A stretch of DNA of 64,000 nt, taken from Saccharopolyspora spinosa NRRL 18395. GTDB lineage: Bacteria > Actinomycetota > Actinomycetes > Mycobacteriales > Pseudonocardiaceae. Below, piece after piece: positions 20,308 through 29,851 of this stretch. Location of the stretch: positions 41,110-105,109 of the forward strand of contig NZ_GL877881.1 in the NCBI RefSeq assembly GCF_000194155.1. Direction: 5' to 3'. The notes under the pieces were generated by a model that was given only the letters and a program-made list of their open reading frames with translations, was not told the origin of the DNA and ran no database searches. The position numbers and the translations under genes were made by a program. Each line of letters opens with the position of its first letter. The stretch's first letter is position 1.

Positions 20308-20736
20308 ATGGTGAGGAATCCGTCGGCGAGCAGCCAGATCGACCGGGACGTGCGCAAGCTGGTACACCAGTTCGTGCAGGCCCTCGACGTCCACGTGCGC
20401 CGCGTCGCCGGAAAACTGGGCCTGACCGCATCGCAGGTCGTCGCGCTCCGCGAGCTGTCCGAGCCGATCACCGCCCGCGAGTTGGCCACCAGGATGTCCT
20501 GCGAGGCCTCCAATGCGACGTTCGTGCTGGACAAGCTCGAACAGCAGGGCCTCATCGAGCGCAAGCCGCACCCGACGGACCGGCGCGCCAAGCAGATCGT
20601 GCTGACCCCGAGCGGCCGGCGCAGCCGGACCACCGTGCTCAAGCACCTGAACGTCCGGTCGCCGCTGATCCCGCTCACCAAAGCCCAGCAGGAAACCCTG
20701 CGCGATCTGCTGCAAGTCCTCGTCACGCGACGCTAG
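20308..20736 (+). CDS. MarR family transcriptional regulator
   Basis: A 142-residue winged-helix regulator. DNA-binding helices lie at about residues 55-85 (EPITARELATRMSCEASNAT) and the wing is KPHPTDRRAKQIVLTPSGRR at about 92-111, the classic MarR DxR wing motif. N- and C-terminal helices form the dimer interface. It stands alone between pseudogenes. Its natural target may have been the SDR gene now reduced to a fragment on the opposite strand. Confidence 0.88.
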   Translation: MVRNPSASSQIDRDVRKLVHQFVQALDVHVRRVAGKLGLTASQVVALRELSEPITARELATRMSCEASNATFVLDKLEQQGLIERKPHPTDRRAKQIVLTPSGRRSRTTVLKHLNVRSPLIPLTKAQQETLRDLLQVLVTRR

Positions 20737-20907
20737 GCGGCCGTCGCGCAGATTTCCTGTCCAATGTGGAGTTAACGTCGCGCGACACACCCGCGAAGTG
20801 ACAGTGATCACATCCAACCGGGAAATTCGAGTGCGATGTCAACCGGACCGTCGTAGCCGGAGTACACGGTTCATGACGGACACCGCACGGGGGTAACGCG
20901 AACCTTG

Positions 20908-21130
20908 ATGGTCGAGGAGTTCTACGCGCTGTCGGCCCGGCAGCCGATCGGACAGCTGTACCTGGTCACCGGTGACGCCCAAGAAGCCTAAGACGTGGCG
21001 CACGAAGCATTCGCGCGGGTGTGTAAGCACCCGGAAGCGCCGCTCCACGACGGCGCACCGGAGGCGTGGATGCGCGTCACCGCCACGCGGGTGGCCGTCA
21101 GCAGGTGGCGGCCCGGATGGGCGGCATGTC
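20908..21130 (+). pseudogene. ECF sigma factor (SigE-type) region 2 remnant
   Basis: Begins at ATG 20908 (MVEEFYALSARQPIGQLYLV), followed by TGDAQEA, an in-frame TAA, then DVAHEAFARVCKHPEAP and EAWMRVTATRVAVSRWR. This is sigma region 2 of the actinobacterial SigE/ECF type (TGDxxEAEDVVQEAFxR). The stop replaces the residue before DV. Region 4 is absent: sequence after 21130 loses coding character. Confidence 0.75.
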
Positions 21131-21356
21131 GAGTGCGGAGGATCACGACGGTGCCTGACCCCCGCCTCGTCCCCGACCACCAAGCGCGCCCCTCGGTGGC
21201 GGTACACAGCCGCGATCCGCAGCCCCTGATCCCGGCCGGTCCGTCCTCGTCGCGGCTCACCACGCCTTCCGCGTCCCTCCTGCCCTCGAACTCCTCCCCC
21301 TCGTCCACCTCGCAACCGCCCGCCTCCTCCAACACGCTGACCCCGACGGAGTTCCG

Positions 21357-22772
21357 ATGAGTACGACCACCTTCGTTCCCACCACTGCCGCGAACTCCGA
21401 CCGCCGCGCGGTGTCGAACCAGGCGGTCCTGTTCCTGCTGTGGGCGGCGTTCTTCGCCTGCTACGCGTGGATCTCGCTGGAGCGCTACGCCGGGTACGCG
21501 TCCATGTCGTTCGACCTGGGGATCTTCGAGCAGGTCGTGCGGTCCTACGCGGAGGGCCGGACGCCGGTGGCGGACCTGCTGGGCCCCGGGTTCGTCATCT
21601 TCGGCGACCACTTCAGCCCCGCGCTGGCACTGCTCGCGCCGCTCTACTTCCTGTTTCCCTCCGCGCAGACGCTGCTCGTCGCGCAGGCGGCCCTGTTCGC
21701 GCTCTCGATCGTTGCGGTGACCAGAGCCGCAACGCGGTTGCTCGGCGACACCAGGGGGTGGTCCGTGGGCGTGGCCTACGGCTTGTCCTGGGGAGTGCAA
21801 CGGGCCGTTGACTTCGACTTCCACGAGATCTGCTTCGCGGTCCCGCTCGTCGCGTTCGCGCTCGAAGCGGCGCTGTCGCAGCGGTGGTGGCGCGCCCTCC
21901 TCCTGACCGCACCGCTGGTGCTGGTCAAGGACGACCTCGCGCTCACCGCCGCCGCCATCGCACTCGTGCTCGCCTGGCTAGCCAGGCAGCATGACAAGCG
22001 GTTCGCCCGGGTCGCCGTGGTGAGCGCAGTGCTGTTCGTCGTCGCCTGGTTCTGCATCACCCTGCTGGTCATCCCGTCGTTCAACCCGACGGGCGCATAC
22101 CGGTACTGGGACAAGATCTCCGGCGACGTGGGGTTTCCCGCCTCGCTGCTGGAAGGCTGGGACGAGAAGTCCGGCACCGCGCTGTGGCTCCTGATCCCGA
22201 CGACGGGGCTGCTCGCGCTCCGGTCGCCGGTGCTGCTGGCCATCCTCCCGACGCTCGGCTGGCGGTTCGCCTCCCTCGAGGAGCACTACTGGAGCACGGA
22301 CTGGCACTACAACGCGGTGCTGATGCCGATCCTCACCCTCGCGATGGTCGACGCGATCGCCCGGCTGCGCGCGACCCACCCGTCCTGGTTGCGGGGCTAC
22401 GCGTCGCACCTGCCGGGGCTCGTCCTGGCGGCGGCGGTCGCACTGGCCGTCACGCTGCCGATCGGCAAGCAGATCCAGAGCGGCAGCGACCGCTTCCAGC
22501 AGGACCCCGAGGCCGCGTCGAGGGTGCTCGCGATGATCCCGGACGGCGCGACGGTCGTCGCCAACAATTCGACGATCGCGCACCTCACCGGGCGCTGCCG
22601 GGTCTTCTGGCCCGGCAACACCGACGGGATCGTCCCGGACTACGTCGCCATCCACGAGCCGGACAAGACGGCCGCGGAAGTGCGCGAGGAAGCAGACGGG
22701 TGGAACCCGGGAACCACGTACCAAGTCCTGCTGGAGGACTCGGGATTCTGGGCCCTGGGCCGCACCACCTGA
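21357..22772 (+). CDS. DUF2079 multi-pass membrane protein
   Basis: A 471-residue integral membrane protein with 9-10 hydrophobic segments. The hallmark DUF2079 stretch is near the N-terminus (MSFDLGIFEQVVRSYAEGRT, then FGDHFSPALALLAPLYFLFP). The family is distantly related to GT-C glycosyltransferases such as arabinofuranosyl- and mannosyltransferases. The loop acids around FDLG and GDHFSP would be the catalytic/sugar-phosphate side. A C-terminal soluble domain (about 385-471) follows. The acceptor and donor are unknown. It is monocistronic. Confidence 0.88.
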   Translation: MSTTTFVPTTAANSDRRAVSNQAVLFLLWAAFFACYAWISLERYAGYASMSFDLGIFEQVVRSYAEGRTPVADLLGPGFVIFGDHFSPALALLAPLYFLFPSAQTLLVAQAALFALSIVAVTRAATRLLGDTRGWSVGVAYGLSWGVQRAVDFDFHEICFAVPLVAFALEAALSQRWWRALLLTAPLVLVKDDLALTAAAIALVLAWLARQHDKRFARVAVVSAVLFVVAWFCITLLVIPSFNPTGAYRYWDKISGDVGFPASLLEGWDEKSGTALWLLIPTTGLLALRSPVLLAILPTLGWRFASLEEHYWSTDWHYNAVLMPILTLAMVDAIARLRATHPSWLRGYASHLPGLVLAAAVALAVTLPIGKQIQSGSDRFQQDPEAASRVLAMIPDGATVVANNSTIAHLTGRCRVFWPGNTDGIVPDYVAIHEPDKTAAEVREEADGWNPGTTYQVLLEDSGFWALGRTT

Positions 22773-22863
22773 TGCCGGAAGGACTCAGGGGCGTCGGGCA
22801 AGCGACGTGAGCGACTGCAAGGGTGTGCCAAGCGCCTTCGGCGCCTAAAGGGAGGAACGGAGC

Positions 22864-24507
22864 TCAGCCGGGTTCGGCGGCGGTCTCGCGCCGCGACGGC
22901 TCGCGCACGTCGGTCGGCTCGTGCGTCTCGGTGTGCCGCTTCGCCCAGGCGTAGTCCGGTTTTCCGCTGGGTGAGCGGGTGACCTCGTCCACCAGCCACA
23001 AACTGCGCGGCACCTTGTAGCCGGCGATCCACTCCCGGACGTGCGCGTCGAGGTCGGCGAGTCCCGGGGTCGAGCCCGCCCGAGGCTGCACCACGGCCGC
23101 GACCCGCTGGCCGAGGCGCTCATCGGGCACCCCGACGACCAGCGCGTCGAACACGTCCGGGTGCGACTTGAGCGCGGCCTCGACCTCGTCCGGGAAGACC
23201 TTCTCGCCGCCGGTGTTGATCGACACCGAGCCGCGGCCCAGCATCGTGACGGTGCCGTCGTCCTCGATCCGCGCGTAGTCGCCCGGCGCGACGTAGCGCT
23301 TGCCGTCGATCTCCCGGAACACCGAGCGGGACTTCTCCTCGTCCTTGTAGTAGCCCAGCGGCAGGTTTCCGGTGCGCGCCAGCCACCCGATCTCGCCGGG
23401 CAGCGCGAAGCTGCCATCGTCCCGGATCACCGTGGTGAAGGCGTCCGCGTTGACCCTCGGCCCGCCGGTCTGCGCGTTGTCGCGGCCGATGACGCCGATT
23501 CCGCTGAACCCGGTCTCCGACGAGCCGATCGAGTCAGTAATCATCACGTTGGGCAGCGCGTCGAGGTATTGGCGCTGCACCGACGGCGAGAAGAGCGCGG
23601 CGCTGCTGGAAATCACGACCAGCGACGAGGCGTCGTAGCCGCCCTCATGTAAGGCCTCGATGAGCGGTCTGGCCATCGCATCGCCCACGATCGCCAGCAC
23701 GTCGACCCGCTCCCGCTCGATCGTGCGCCACACCTCGTGCGCGTCGAACTGCGGCACGAAAACCACGGTGCTGCAAGCGAAGAGGTTGCCGAAGCTCGCC
23801 CACTGCGCGGCGCCGTGGATGAACGGTGCGGCGGCCAGCCAGATCAGGCCACCGCTTTCGGCACCGGTGCGAGCCTGCTGCCACTCGTCGCGCATCGCTT
23901 CGCCGGTCATGAAGTCGATGCCGCCGCCGAGCACCCGCCACACGTCCTCGTGACGCCACATCACGCCCTTGGGCATGCCGGTGGTGCCGCCGGTGTAAAG
24001 CAGGTAGAGGTCGTCGGCGCTGCGCTCGGGGAAGTCCCGTTCGGCGGATTGACCGGTCAAGGCCGACTCGTACTCGACACCGCCATACCCAGTGCAATCG
24101 GCGTCGGTGCCGTCCTCGATGACAAGGACCTCGCGCAGTTGCGGGAAATCCGGCCGGACCTTGGCCACGTGGTCGCTGTAGCGGCGTTCGTGCACCAGCG
24201 CGGCGAGGTCGGCGTCGTCGAAGATGTAGCGCAATTCGTTCGGCACGTAGCGGAAGTTGATGTTGATGGGCACCGCGCGGACCTTGTAAGCCGCTAGCAT
24301 GGTCTCCAGCGCCTCGACGGAATTGCGGGAGTAGACCCCGATGTGCGAGCCCGGCCCGAGCCCGCGGGCCGTGAGGTGGTGCGCCAGCCGGTTGGCCCGC
24401 TGGTCCAACTGGGCGAAGGTCAGGCGACGTTCGCCGCAGACCACGGCGACGCGATCGGGTACCAGATCGACGGCGTGCTCAAAGAGATCTGCGATGTTGT
24501 ATGCCAC
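22864..24507 (-). CDS. fadD19: Steroid acyl-CoA synthetase, FadD19-like
   Basis: A 547-residue AMP-forming acyl-CoA ligase. P-loop motif YTGGTTGMPKG at about residue 190, the adenylate motif DSIGSSETG (about 330), the hinge region GDYARIEDDGTVTMLGRG and catalytic lysine SPSGKPDY near residue 515. Mycobacterial FadD19 activates the C26 carboxylate of oxidised cholesterol. The assignment rests on the similar GGGIDFMTGEAMRDEWQQ segment and on divergent pairing with an echA19-like gene across a KstR box, as in Rv3515c/Rv3516. Start is GTG 24507 with a modest ribosome-binding site. The family also includes other long-chain ligases. Confidence 0.85.
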   Translation of the reverse strand: MAYNIADLFEHAVDLVPDRVAVVCGERRLTFAQLDQRANRLAHHLTARGLGPGSHIGVYSRNSVEALETMLAAYKVRAVPININFRYVPNELRYIFDDADLAALVHERRYSDHVAKVRPDFPQLREVLVIEDGTDADCTGYGGVEYESALTGQSAERDFPERSADDLYLLYTGGTTGMPKGVMWRHEDVWRVLGGGIDFMTGEAMRDEWQQARTGAESGGLIWLAAAPFIHGAAQWASFGNLFACSTVVFVPQFDAHEVWRTIERERVDVLAIVGDAMARPLIEALHEGGYDASSLVVISSSAALFSPSVQRQYLDALPNVMITDSIGSSETGFSGIGVIGRDNAQTGGPRVNADAFTTVIRDDGSFALPGEIGWLARTGNLPLGYYKDEEKSRSVFREIDGKRYVAPGDYARIEDDGTVTMLGRGSVSINTGGEKVFPDEVEAALKSHPDVFDALVVGVPDERLGQRVAAVVQPRAGSTPGLADLDAHVREWIAGYKVPRSLWLVDEVTRSPSGKPDYAWAKRHTETHEPTDVREPSRRETAAEPG

Positions 24508-24517
24508 CCCGTGAAAC

Positions 24518-24531
24518 TAGAACGTGTTATC
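24518..24531. promoter_or_regulatory. KstR operator between fadD19 and echA19
   Basis: TAGAACGTGTTATC matches TnnAACnnGTTnnA at seven of eight fixed positions (final C for A). It sits 11 bases from the fadD19 start in the divergent spacer. Confidence 0.7.
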
Positions 24532-24669
24532 GTCCTCGGCAAGAATCCGGAAAGCCGAATCACAATTCGCGTTGGTGACGATCCGTCGCGGCGCAACGCT
24601 GGCGAGGTCGGTTTACTGCCGCAGATCCCGCGACGCAAGCAGTGTTATCCACCCAGTGGAAGGGTTTCC

Positions 24670-25473
24670 ATGACGTCGGCAACAGAGGTCGTCGAGCAAC
24701 CGCACTGCCTGGTCGAACGGCGCGGCGCGGTGCTCGTGGTGACGATGAACCGACCCGAGGTCCGCAACGCCCTGTCCGGGCCGATGCTGGAAATCATGCG
24801 GCAGGCCTGGGACCAGGTGGACCGCGACGACGACATCCGGGCGTGCGTGCTGACGGGCGCGGGCGGCGCGTTCTCCGTCGGCGCGGACCTGAAGGCGATG
24901 ACGCAGGCCCACCCCGGCGACACCTCGCGCGGTATGGACATGTCCGTGATCGAGCCCCTGCTCAAGGGCCGCCGCCTCACGAAGCCGCTGATCGCGGCGG
25001 TGGAAGGACCCGCGGTGGCGGGCGGCACGGAGATCCTGCAGGCGACCGACATCCGCGTGGCGGGCAAGAGCGCGCGGTTCGGCGTGTCGGAGGCCCGGTG
25101 GGGCCTGTTCCCGCTGGGCGGCTCGGCGGTCCGGCTGCCGCGCCAGATCCCCTACACCGTCGCGGCCGACATCCTGCTGACCGGCAGGCACATCTTCGCG
25201 CCGGAAGCGAAGGACCTCGGCCTGATCGGCCACGTGGTTCCCGACGGCCAAGCCCTGGACAAAGCCCTGGAGCTGGCGGATCTGATCGCCGCCAACGGCC
25301 CCCTCGCGGTTGGGGCGATCCTCCGGACGATGCGGGAAACCGAGGGCATGCCGGAGAACGAGGCGTTCACTGTGGACGCTCGGCTAGGCATGGAGGTCTT
25401 CTCCAGCGAGGACGCCAAGGAAGGCCCCCTCGCCTTCGCCGAGAAGCGCAAACCCCGATTCCGAGGACGCTGA
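24670..25473 (+). CDS. echA19: Enoyl-CoA hydratase, EchA19-like
   Basis: A 267-residue crotonase-fold enzyme. It has the oxyanion-hole segments SVGADLKAM (about residues 76-84) and the AAVEGPAVAGGTEILQATDI region (about 115-134), with Glu-rich ARWGLFPLGGSAVRLPR typical of the EchA19 subfamily. EchA19 hydrates the steroid side-chain enoyl-CoA in cholesterol degradation. ATG 24670 follows AGTGGAAGGGTTTCC. It is divergent from fadD19 and shares the KstR box. A repeat-like motif follows the stop at 25491. Confidence 0.88.
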   Translation: MTSATEVVEQPHCLVERRGAVLVVTMNRPEVRNALSGPMLEIMRQAWDQVDRDDDIRACVLTGAGGAFSVGADLKAMTQAHPGDTSRGMDMSVIEPLLKGRRLTKPLIAAVEGPAVAGGTEILQATDIRVAGKSARFGVSEARWGLFPLGGSAVRLPRQIPYTVAADILLTGRHIFAPEAKDLGLIGHVVPDGQALDKALELADLIAANGPLAVGAILRTMRETEGMPENEAFTVDARLGMEVFSSEDAKEGPLAFAEKRKPRFRGR

Positions 25474-25490
25474 CACCGCAGCTCAGGACT

Positions 25491-25530
25491 CGTGAGCACT
25501 TTTGGTTGCTATAGAGGCGGTTTGGGAAAT
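25491..25530. repeat. Post-gene repeat motif, copy 1
   Basis: Begins CGTGAGCACTTTTGGTTGCT 17 bases after the echA19 stop. A clearly related stretch (CGTGCGCACTTTCAGGCGCT) lies 13 bases after the fadA5 relic at 33036-33073; both continue with TATRG and a GTTTKGGAA-like tail. The function is unknown. Confidence 0.5.
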
Positions 25531-25910
25531 CGCGGATGCCGGAGACAGGTGAGCCGGAGAAGATCCGGGAACACCTACGTCGGGTCGGAGCGCAGGCACA
25601 ACCGGTTCCGTGAAGTCCGCATCGTGGTACACCCGGTGCGCAGCCCGCGCCCACCGAGGCCACCGAGGCCACCGAGGCCACCGCAATCCATACACCCACA
25701 TCCGCAGCACACCAGAGCGAAGCTGCCGCCCGCAGCGGCGCTCGAAACTCGCTGCGTACGCAAGCCGCCACACCACACCGGCCGCCACCAGACCACCGGC
25801 CGCGATGACCAGGGACACCCAGTCCCACGCCCAGTACCACACGCCACCCACGACACGGTCAGCAGCATTGCCGGGTGCCGCAGCAGCCACCCCGCCAGCG
25901 CGAAAGCCAT
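25500..25910 (-). pseudogene. FtsK/TraB-like transfer protein N-terminal remnant (AICE type)
   Basis: From M at 25910 the minus strand reads MAFALAGWLLRHPAMLLTV, shifts frame near 25855, then GGVWYWAWDWVSLVIAAGGL and SFERRCGRQLRSGVLRMWVY. This two-helix N-terminus followed by a basic 'CGRQLR' stretch is the start of FtsK/SpoIIIE-type translocases of actinomycete integrative conjugative elements. The ATPase domain is missing. I infer an old integrative element relic; no integrase or att site is visible. Confidence 0.5.
25651..25683. repeat. Short tandem repeat (CCACCGAGG, about 3.7 copies)
   Basis: Perfect 9-bp direct repeats inside the FtsK-like relic. On the minus strand they encode repeated Pro-Arg-Trp, probably an expansion after the gene lost function. 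Confidence 0.85.
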
Positions 25911-26199
25911 CGTCACGCCGCACAATTCGGTCGATGCATTGCTGCCCGCCATCATCCGAGCTGCCAGACACGCCGCCGAACCTTGGACGGGAAACCACTG
26001 CGAAGCGCCGACGCGACGCTGACCAGTGCTTACGGTCTCGCGCGCTTCACCTTCACAGCGCGCGATCACCGCAGCCCGCCTCGGCGGGGAGGGAGGCCCA
26101 AGCCGACAGCCCGACCAGGCAAAAGCCCTGCATAACGGCAGGGCAACAAAAGACTATCCACTATGGCTACCAAAAGGAATCACCCCAAATGAGAACTCG

Positions 26200-27249
26200 T
26201 TACAAATCTCCGGCAAGCCCCAATGCCTCCGCGACGCCCCGGACGTGCCCGGCTTCGCGACAGCCCACCAGCAACGTGTCCACCCCCGCCTTCTCCCACT
26301 CCCGCACCCGGTTCCGCACCGCATCGGCGTCACCGATGATCGCGATGTCGTCGACCATCTCGTCCGGCACGGCCGCGACCGCGTCCTCCCGACGCCCGGC
26401 CGCGAACAGCCGCACGACGTCGTCGACGGCAGGTCCGTAGTCCATCCGGCGGAAGAGCTCGGCGTGGAAGTTCATGCCCGGCGCACCCATCCCGCCGATG
26501 TAGAGCGCCAGCGACGGCTTCAGCCGCGCCCGCTCGGCCGCCGGGTCGTCGGTGACGACCACCTGGCAGCTGGCCGCGATCTCGAACTCGTCGCGGCTGC
26601 GGCGGGCGCCCGGCCGCGCGAACCCCTCGCCCAGCCAGTCCGCATACATCCCGGCGATGCGCGGCGAGTAGTACACCGCCAGCCACCCGTCGGCGATCTC
26701 GGCGGTCTGGGCGACGTTGCGCGGGCCTTCGGCACCCAGCCAGATCGGCAGGTCGGCGCGCAGCGGATGGGTGATCGGGCGCAGCGACTTGCCCAGCCCG
26801 AGCGAGCCCCGTCCGTCGTAGGGCAACGGGTGGTGCGGTCCGTCGTTGCGCACCGGAGCCTCGCGGGCCAGCACCTGGCGCACGATCGAGACGTATTCCC
26901 GCGTCCGCGCAAGGGGTTTCGCGAATGGCTCGCCGTACCAGCCTTCGACGACCTGCGGGCCGGAAACGCCGAGCCCCAGCACGCAGCGCCCGCCGGAGAG
27001 GTGGTCGAGGGTCAGCGCGTGCATCGCGCACGAAGCCGGCGAACGCGCCGAGATCTGCGCGACGGACGTGCCCAGCCGCATCCGGCTCGTGCGGGAACCC
27101 CACCAGGCCAGCGGCGTGAACGCGTCCGATCCCCAGGACTCCGCCGCGAAAATCCCATCGAACTTGACGCGCTCGGCTTCGATAACGAGTTCTTCCGCGT
27201 TCGGCGGCGGGGTCGCTCCCCAGTAGCCGAGTTGCAGCCCGATCCTCAT
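26200..27249 (-). CDS. LLM-class (F420-dependent type) oxidoreductase, Rv3520c-like
   Basis: A 349-residue luciferase-like monooxygenase-fold protein of the family using coenzyme F420 (or FMN). Seen: N-terminal MRIGLQLGYWGATPPPNAEE, the LGTSVAQISARSPASCAMHA barrel segment, GRCVLGLGVSGPQVVEGWYG and the C-terminal DTLLVGCREAG. Similar genes lie in the mycobacterial KstR regulon next to the DUF35/ltp4 genes, and here relics of those genes follow divergently. The substrate is unknown, possibly a steroid CoA intermediate. ATG 27249 follows GAGGAGG. A near-consensus KstR box is upstream. Confidence 0.85.
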   Translation of the reverse strand: MRIGLQLGYWGATPPPNAEELVIEAERVKFDGIFAAESWGSDAFTPLAWWGSRTSRMRLGTSVAQISARSPASCAMHALTLDHLSGGRCVLGLGVSGPQVVEGWYGEPFAKPLARTREYVSIVRQVLAREAPVRNDGPHHPLPYDGRGSLGLGKSLRPITHPLRADLPIWLGAEGPRNVAQTAEIADGWLAVYYSPRIAGMYADWLGEGFARPGARRSRDEFEIAASCQVVVTDDPAAERARLKPSLALYIGGMGAPGMNFHAELFRRMDYGPAVDDVVRLFAAGRREDAVAAVPDEMVDDIAIIGDADAVRNRVREWEKAGVDTLLVGCREAGHVRGVAEALGLAGDL

Positions 27250-27315
27250 CAGCGAACCTCCTCGTCCGGCCATGCGACACCTCCGGTCATGGTGCCCGGA
27301 TAATGCTCCAAAATC

Positions 27316-27329
27316 GAGAACATGTTTCA
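27316..27329. promoter_or_regulatory. Near-consensus KstR operator
   Basis: GAGAACATGTTTCA matches TnnAACnnGTTnnA except for the first base. It lies between the divergent LLM oxidoreductase and the broken DUF35-type gene. Confidence 0.6.
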
Positions 27330-27338
27330 CTTCAGGGC

Positions 27339-27915
27339 GTGACTGGGCTCTCCGAACCACTCAGCGCACCGCTCGAAATCGGCTTCGCCTAGACGCGTTC
27401 CCTGGGCCCGGTGCACGGCCGGTTCGCCACCGCGCTGCGCGCCCGACGCATCGTCGGGGTGCGCGGCAGCGACGGCCGGGTGCACGTGCCGCCGGTCGAA
27501 TACGACCCGGACACCGCCGCCGTTCTCGACGAGTTCGTGCCGGTCGGACCGCACGGCACCGTCGTCAGCTGGTCGTGGTTGCCGAGCCCGCTGGAAGGCC
27601 AGGCCGCTGCAACGCCCGTTCGCCTGGGCATTCGTGCGTCTCGACGGGCGGACACGCCCTTGCTACACGCCGTCGACGTTCCTTCACCAGGGCAGATCCG
27701 CACCGGGATGCGGGTGCAGGCGCGCTGGGCCGAGGAACGCGCCAAGGGCATCCGCGACATCGCCTGCTTCCAACCGGAATCCGACGTCGCTACTGGGCAC
27801 GACGAGCCGGGCACCGAACCCGTCACGATGTTGACGACCCCGGTACACCTGAGCTACCAGCGCTCGGCATCGCCCGAGGAGAGCCGGTCCGGGATCGCAG
27901 ACTCATGGACGTCTA
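27339..27915 (+). pseudogene. DUF35/OB-fold thiolase partner (Rv3521-like), broken
   Basis: From GTG 27339 the frame reads VTGLSEPLSAPLEIGFA, then hits an in-frame TAG at 27390. It resumes as GRFATALRARRIVGVRGSDG, then VHVPPVEYDPDTAAVLDEFV, shifts frame near 27600-27650, and ends around SASPEESRSGIADS with the tail lost. The order OB-fold DUF35 protein then Ltp4-type thiolase matches Rv3521-Rv3522. In the intact system such proteins assist steroid thiolase/aldolase reactions. Confidence 0.75.
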
Positions 27916-28031
27916 ATGCAAAGCGCCGGGGCTGTCCTCCAGAGAAGCCCCGGAGAACCCGCGGGTGGTCGACTTGCGAAGGTGGGCTGAGCGGCTTCGC
28001 CGCTGCAAAGACAAACTCCGAGGAATCCGTC

Positions 28032-28731
28032 GTGACAGACGTAGCCGTCATCGGGTTCGCGCAGGCACCGAACGTGCGCGCCACCCACGGGACCACCAAC
28101 GGCGTCGAGGTGCTGGTGCCGATCTTCCGCGCCGACACCGGGCTCGCCAAGGACGACACCGGGTTCTGGTGCTCGGGATCGTCGGATTACCTGGCGGGGC
28201 GGGCGTTCTCGTTCATCGCGGCGGTCGACGCCATCGGCGCGTTCCCTCCGATCAACGAGTCGCACGTGGAGATGGACGCGGCCTGGGCCTGTACGAGGCG
28301 TAGGTGAAGATCCGCACCAACGAGGTCGACACGGCGCTGGTGTACGGCTTCGGGAAGTCCTCGGCGGCATCACCGATCCGTTGTCCGAAGTGGACATCGC
28401 GGAGAGCTGGGTGCCGTTCTCCTGGTTCGAGCCGATGTGGCTGGAGAACCTCGGATTCGCGGCGACCGGCCAGGGCTGGAGGCGCACCGAGGCCGGGGAA
28501 ACCGCGCTGGGCGGGCGATTGCCGGTCAACCCCTCCGGCGGAGTGCTGTCGTCGAACCGGATCGGCGCGTCCGGGCTGCTACGGTTCACCGAGGCGGCTA
28601 TGCAGGTGACCAGCAAACCGGGTGAGCACCAGGTGGCCAGTGCCCGCACCGCCCTGAGCCACGCCTACGGCGGTGGCTCGCAGTACTTCTCGATGTGGGT
28701 CGTGGGCGCGAAGAGACCGGGGGAACGATGA
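28032..28731 (+). pseudogene. ltp4: Thiolase-like lipid-transfer protein Ltp4/Ltp3-type, broken
   Basis: GTG 28032 opens MTDVAVIGFAQAPNVRATHG, followed by GFWCSGSSDYLAGRAFSFI and INESHVEMDAAWA, the N-terminal third of Ltp4-like thiolases. A shift near 28295 leads to NEVDTALVYGFGKSSA. About 150 residues are then missing, and the C-terminal part resumes as EVDIAESWVPFSWFEPMWLE and SHAYGGGSQYFSMWVV. The C-terminal half could come from the following paralogue (ltp3), since the two are tandem in mycobacteria, so this may be a recombination product. Confidence 0.75.
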
Positions 28732-29597
28732 AGTTCACGCTGTCCGTCGCGATGAGCCCGCTGGACCAGCTCACCGAGCTGGCCCGCGCCGCCGAGGAAT
28801 GCGGCTACGCCTCGATCGCCCTGCCGGACTCGCTGTTCTACTCGGAGCAGGTCTCGGCGGAATACCCGTACACCCCAGACGGCTCCCGGATGTGGACCGC
28901 GGAAACTCCGTGGGTGGATCCGCTGGTCGCCGCCGCGGCAATGGGCTCGGTGACCTCGCGCCTGCGGTTCTACACCTCGGTGCTCAAGCTGGGGCCGCGC
29001 AATCCAGTGCTGCTGGCGCGCCAGCTGGCGTCGGTGGCGGTGCTCACCGGCGACCGGTTCGGCCTGGGCATCGGGCTCGGCTGGGCGCCGGAGGAGTTCG
29101 AGTGGTGCGGCGCGCCATACGCGAAGCGCGGCGCACGGGTGGACGAGGCGATCGAGGTCCTGAGGCTGATCCTCGGCGGCGGAATGGTCGAGCACCACGG
29201 GGAGTTCTTCGACTTCGACCGCTTGCAGATGAGCCCTGCCCCGAGCCAGCCGGTGCCGATCTACATCGGCGGCCACACCAAAGCGGCGCTGCGCCGAGCG
29301 GCCCGGGTGGGCGACGGCTGGGCGTCGGCGATGATGGGCATCGACGAACTGCGGACCACCATCGACCAGCTGACCGAGCTGCGCTCCTCTTACGGGCGAG
29401 CTGGCGAGCCGTTCGAGATCCAGGCGGTGTGCGTGGACAGCTTCGGCGTGGACGGCTACCGCGAGCAGGCCGAAATCGGCGTGACGGACGCGATCGTGGT
29501 CCCGTGGCTGCTCGACGGCCACGGCTTCGACGCAGACCTGGCGACGAAGCAGGCTTCGATCGCGAAGTTCTCGGAGACAGTGATCGAAAACGTTTGA
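28728..29597 (+). CDS. LLM-class F420-dependent oxidoreductase
   Basis: A 289-residue luciferase-like barrel enzyme starting at an ATG that overlaps the thiolase-relic stop (ATGA). Family features: FTLSVAMSPLDQLTELARAA at the N-terminus, RFYTSVLKLGPRNPVLLARQ, FGLGIGLGWAPEEFEW and the PVPIYIGGHTKAALRRAARV cofactor/phosphate region near residue 180. The coupling to the ltp relic suggests it was the last gene of the steroid operon. Its frame is intact, but translation coupled to a broken gene may be reduced. The substrate is unknown. Confidence 0.85.
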   Translation: MKFTLSVAMSPLDQLTELARAAEECGYASIALPDSLFYSEQVSAEYPYTPDGSRMWTAETPWVDPLVAAAAMGSVTSRLRFYTSVLKLGPRNPVLLARQLASVAVLTGDRFGLGIGLGWAPEEFEWCGAPYAKRGARVDEAIEVLRLILGGGMVEHHGEFFDFDRLQMSPAPSQPVPIYIGGHTKAALRRAARVGDGWASAMMGIDELRTTIDQLTELRSSYGRAGEPFEIQAVCVDSFGVDGYREQAEIGVTDAIVVPWLLDGHGFDADLATKQASIAKFSETVIENV

Positions 29598-29851
29598 CCG
29601 GCAACCGAATTCCCCGAGAAACAGCACTGCACCACCGCATGGAGAACATGCGTGAGCAGAAAAACGCGGAGTTGGCGCGACCACAACCTGGACGTTGACG
29701 AACTTCCCGAGAACTAGCCACTTCCCAAGAACTAACCGCCGCGCGGCACCGATGCAGACACGCCGTCGGGAACACGGCCGGGCTAGGACTTGGCGCAGTT
29801 TCACCGAGAATTCGTCCACGGACCAGGACTTCGGGATCAGGAGGACAGGAC

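Noticed and set aside
22830..22850. GCGCC-TTC-GGCGC hairpin as the terminator of DUF2079 or fadD19
   Set aside because: The stem is only five pairs with no U tract; too weak to list.
27925..27952. CCGGGGCT/AGCCCCGG hairpin between the DUF35 and ltp4 relics
   Set aside because: It could be a terminator, but with both flanking genes broken there is no context to support a role.
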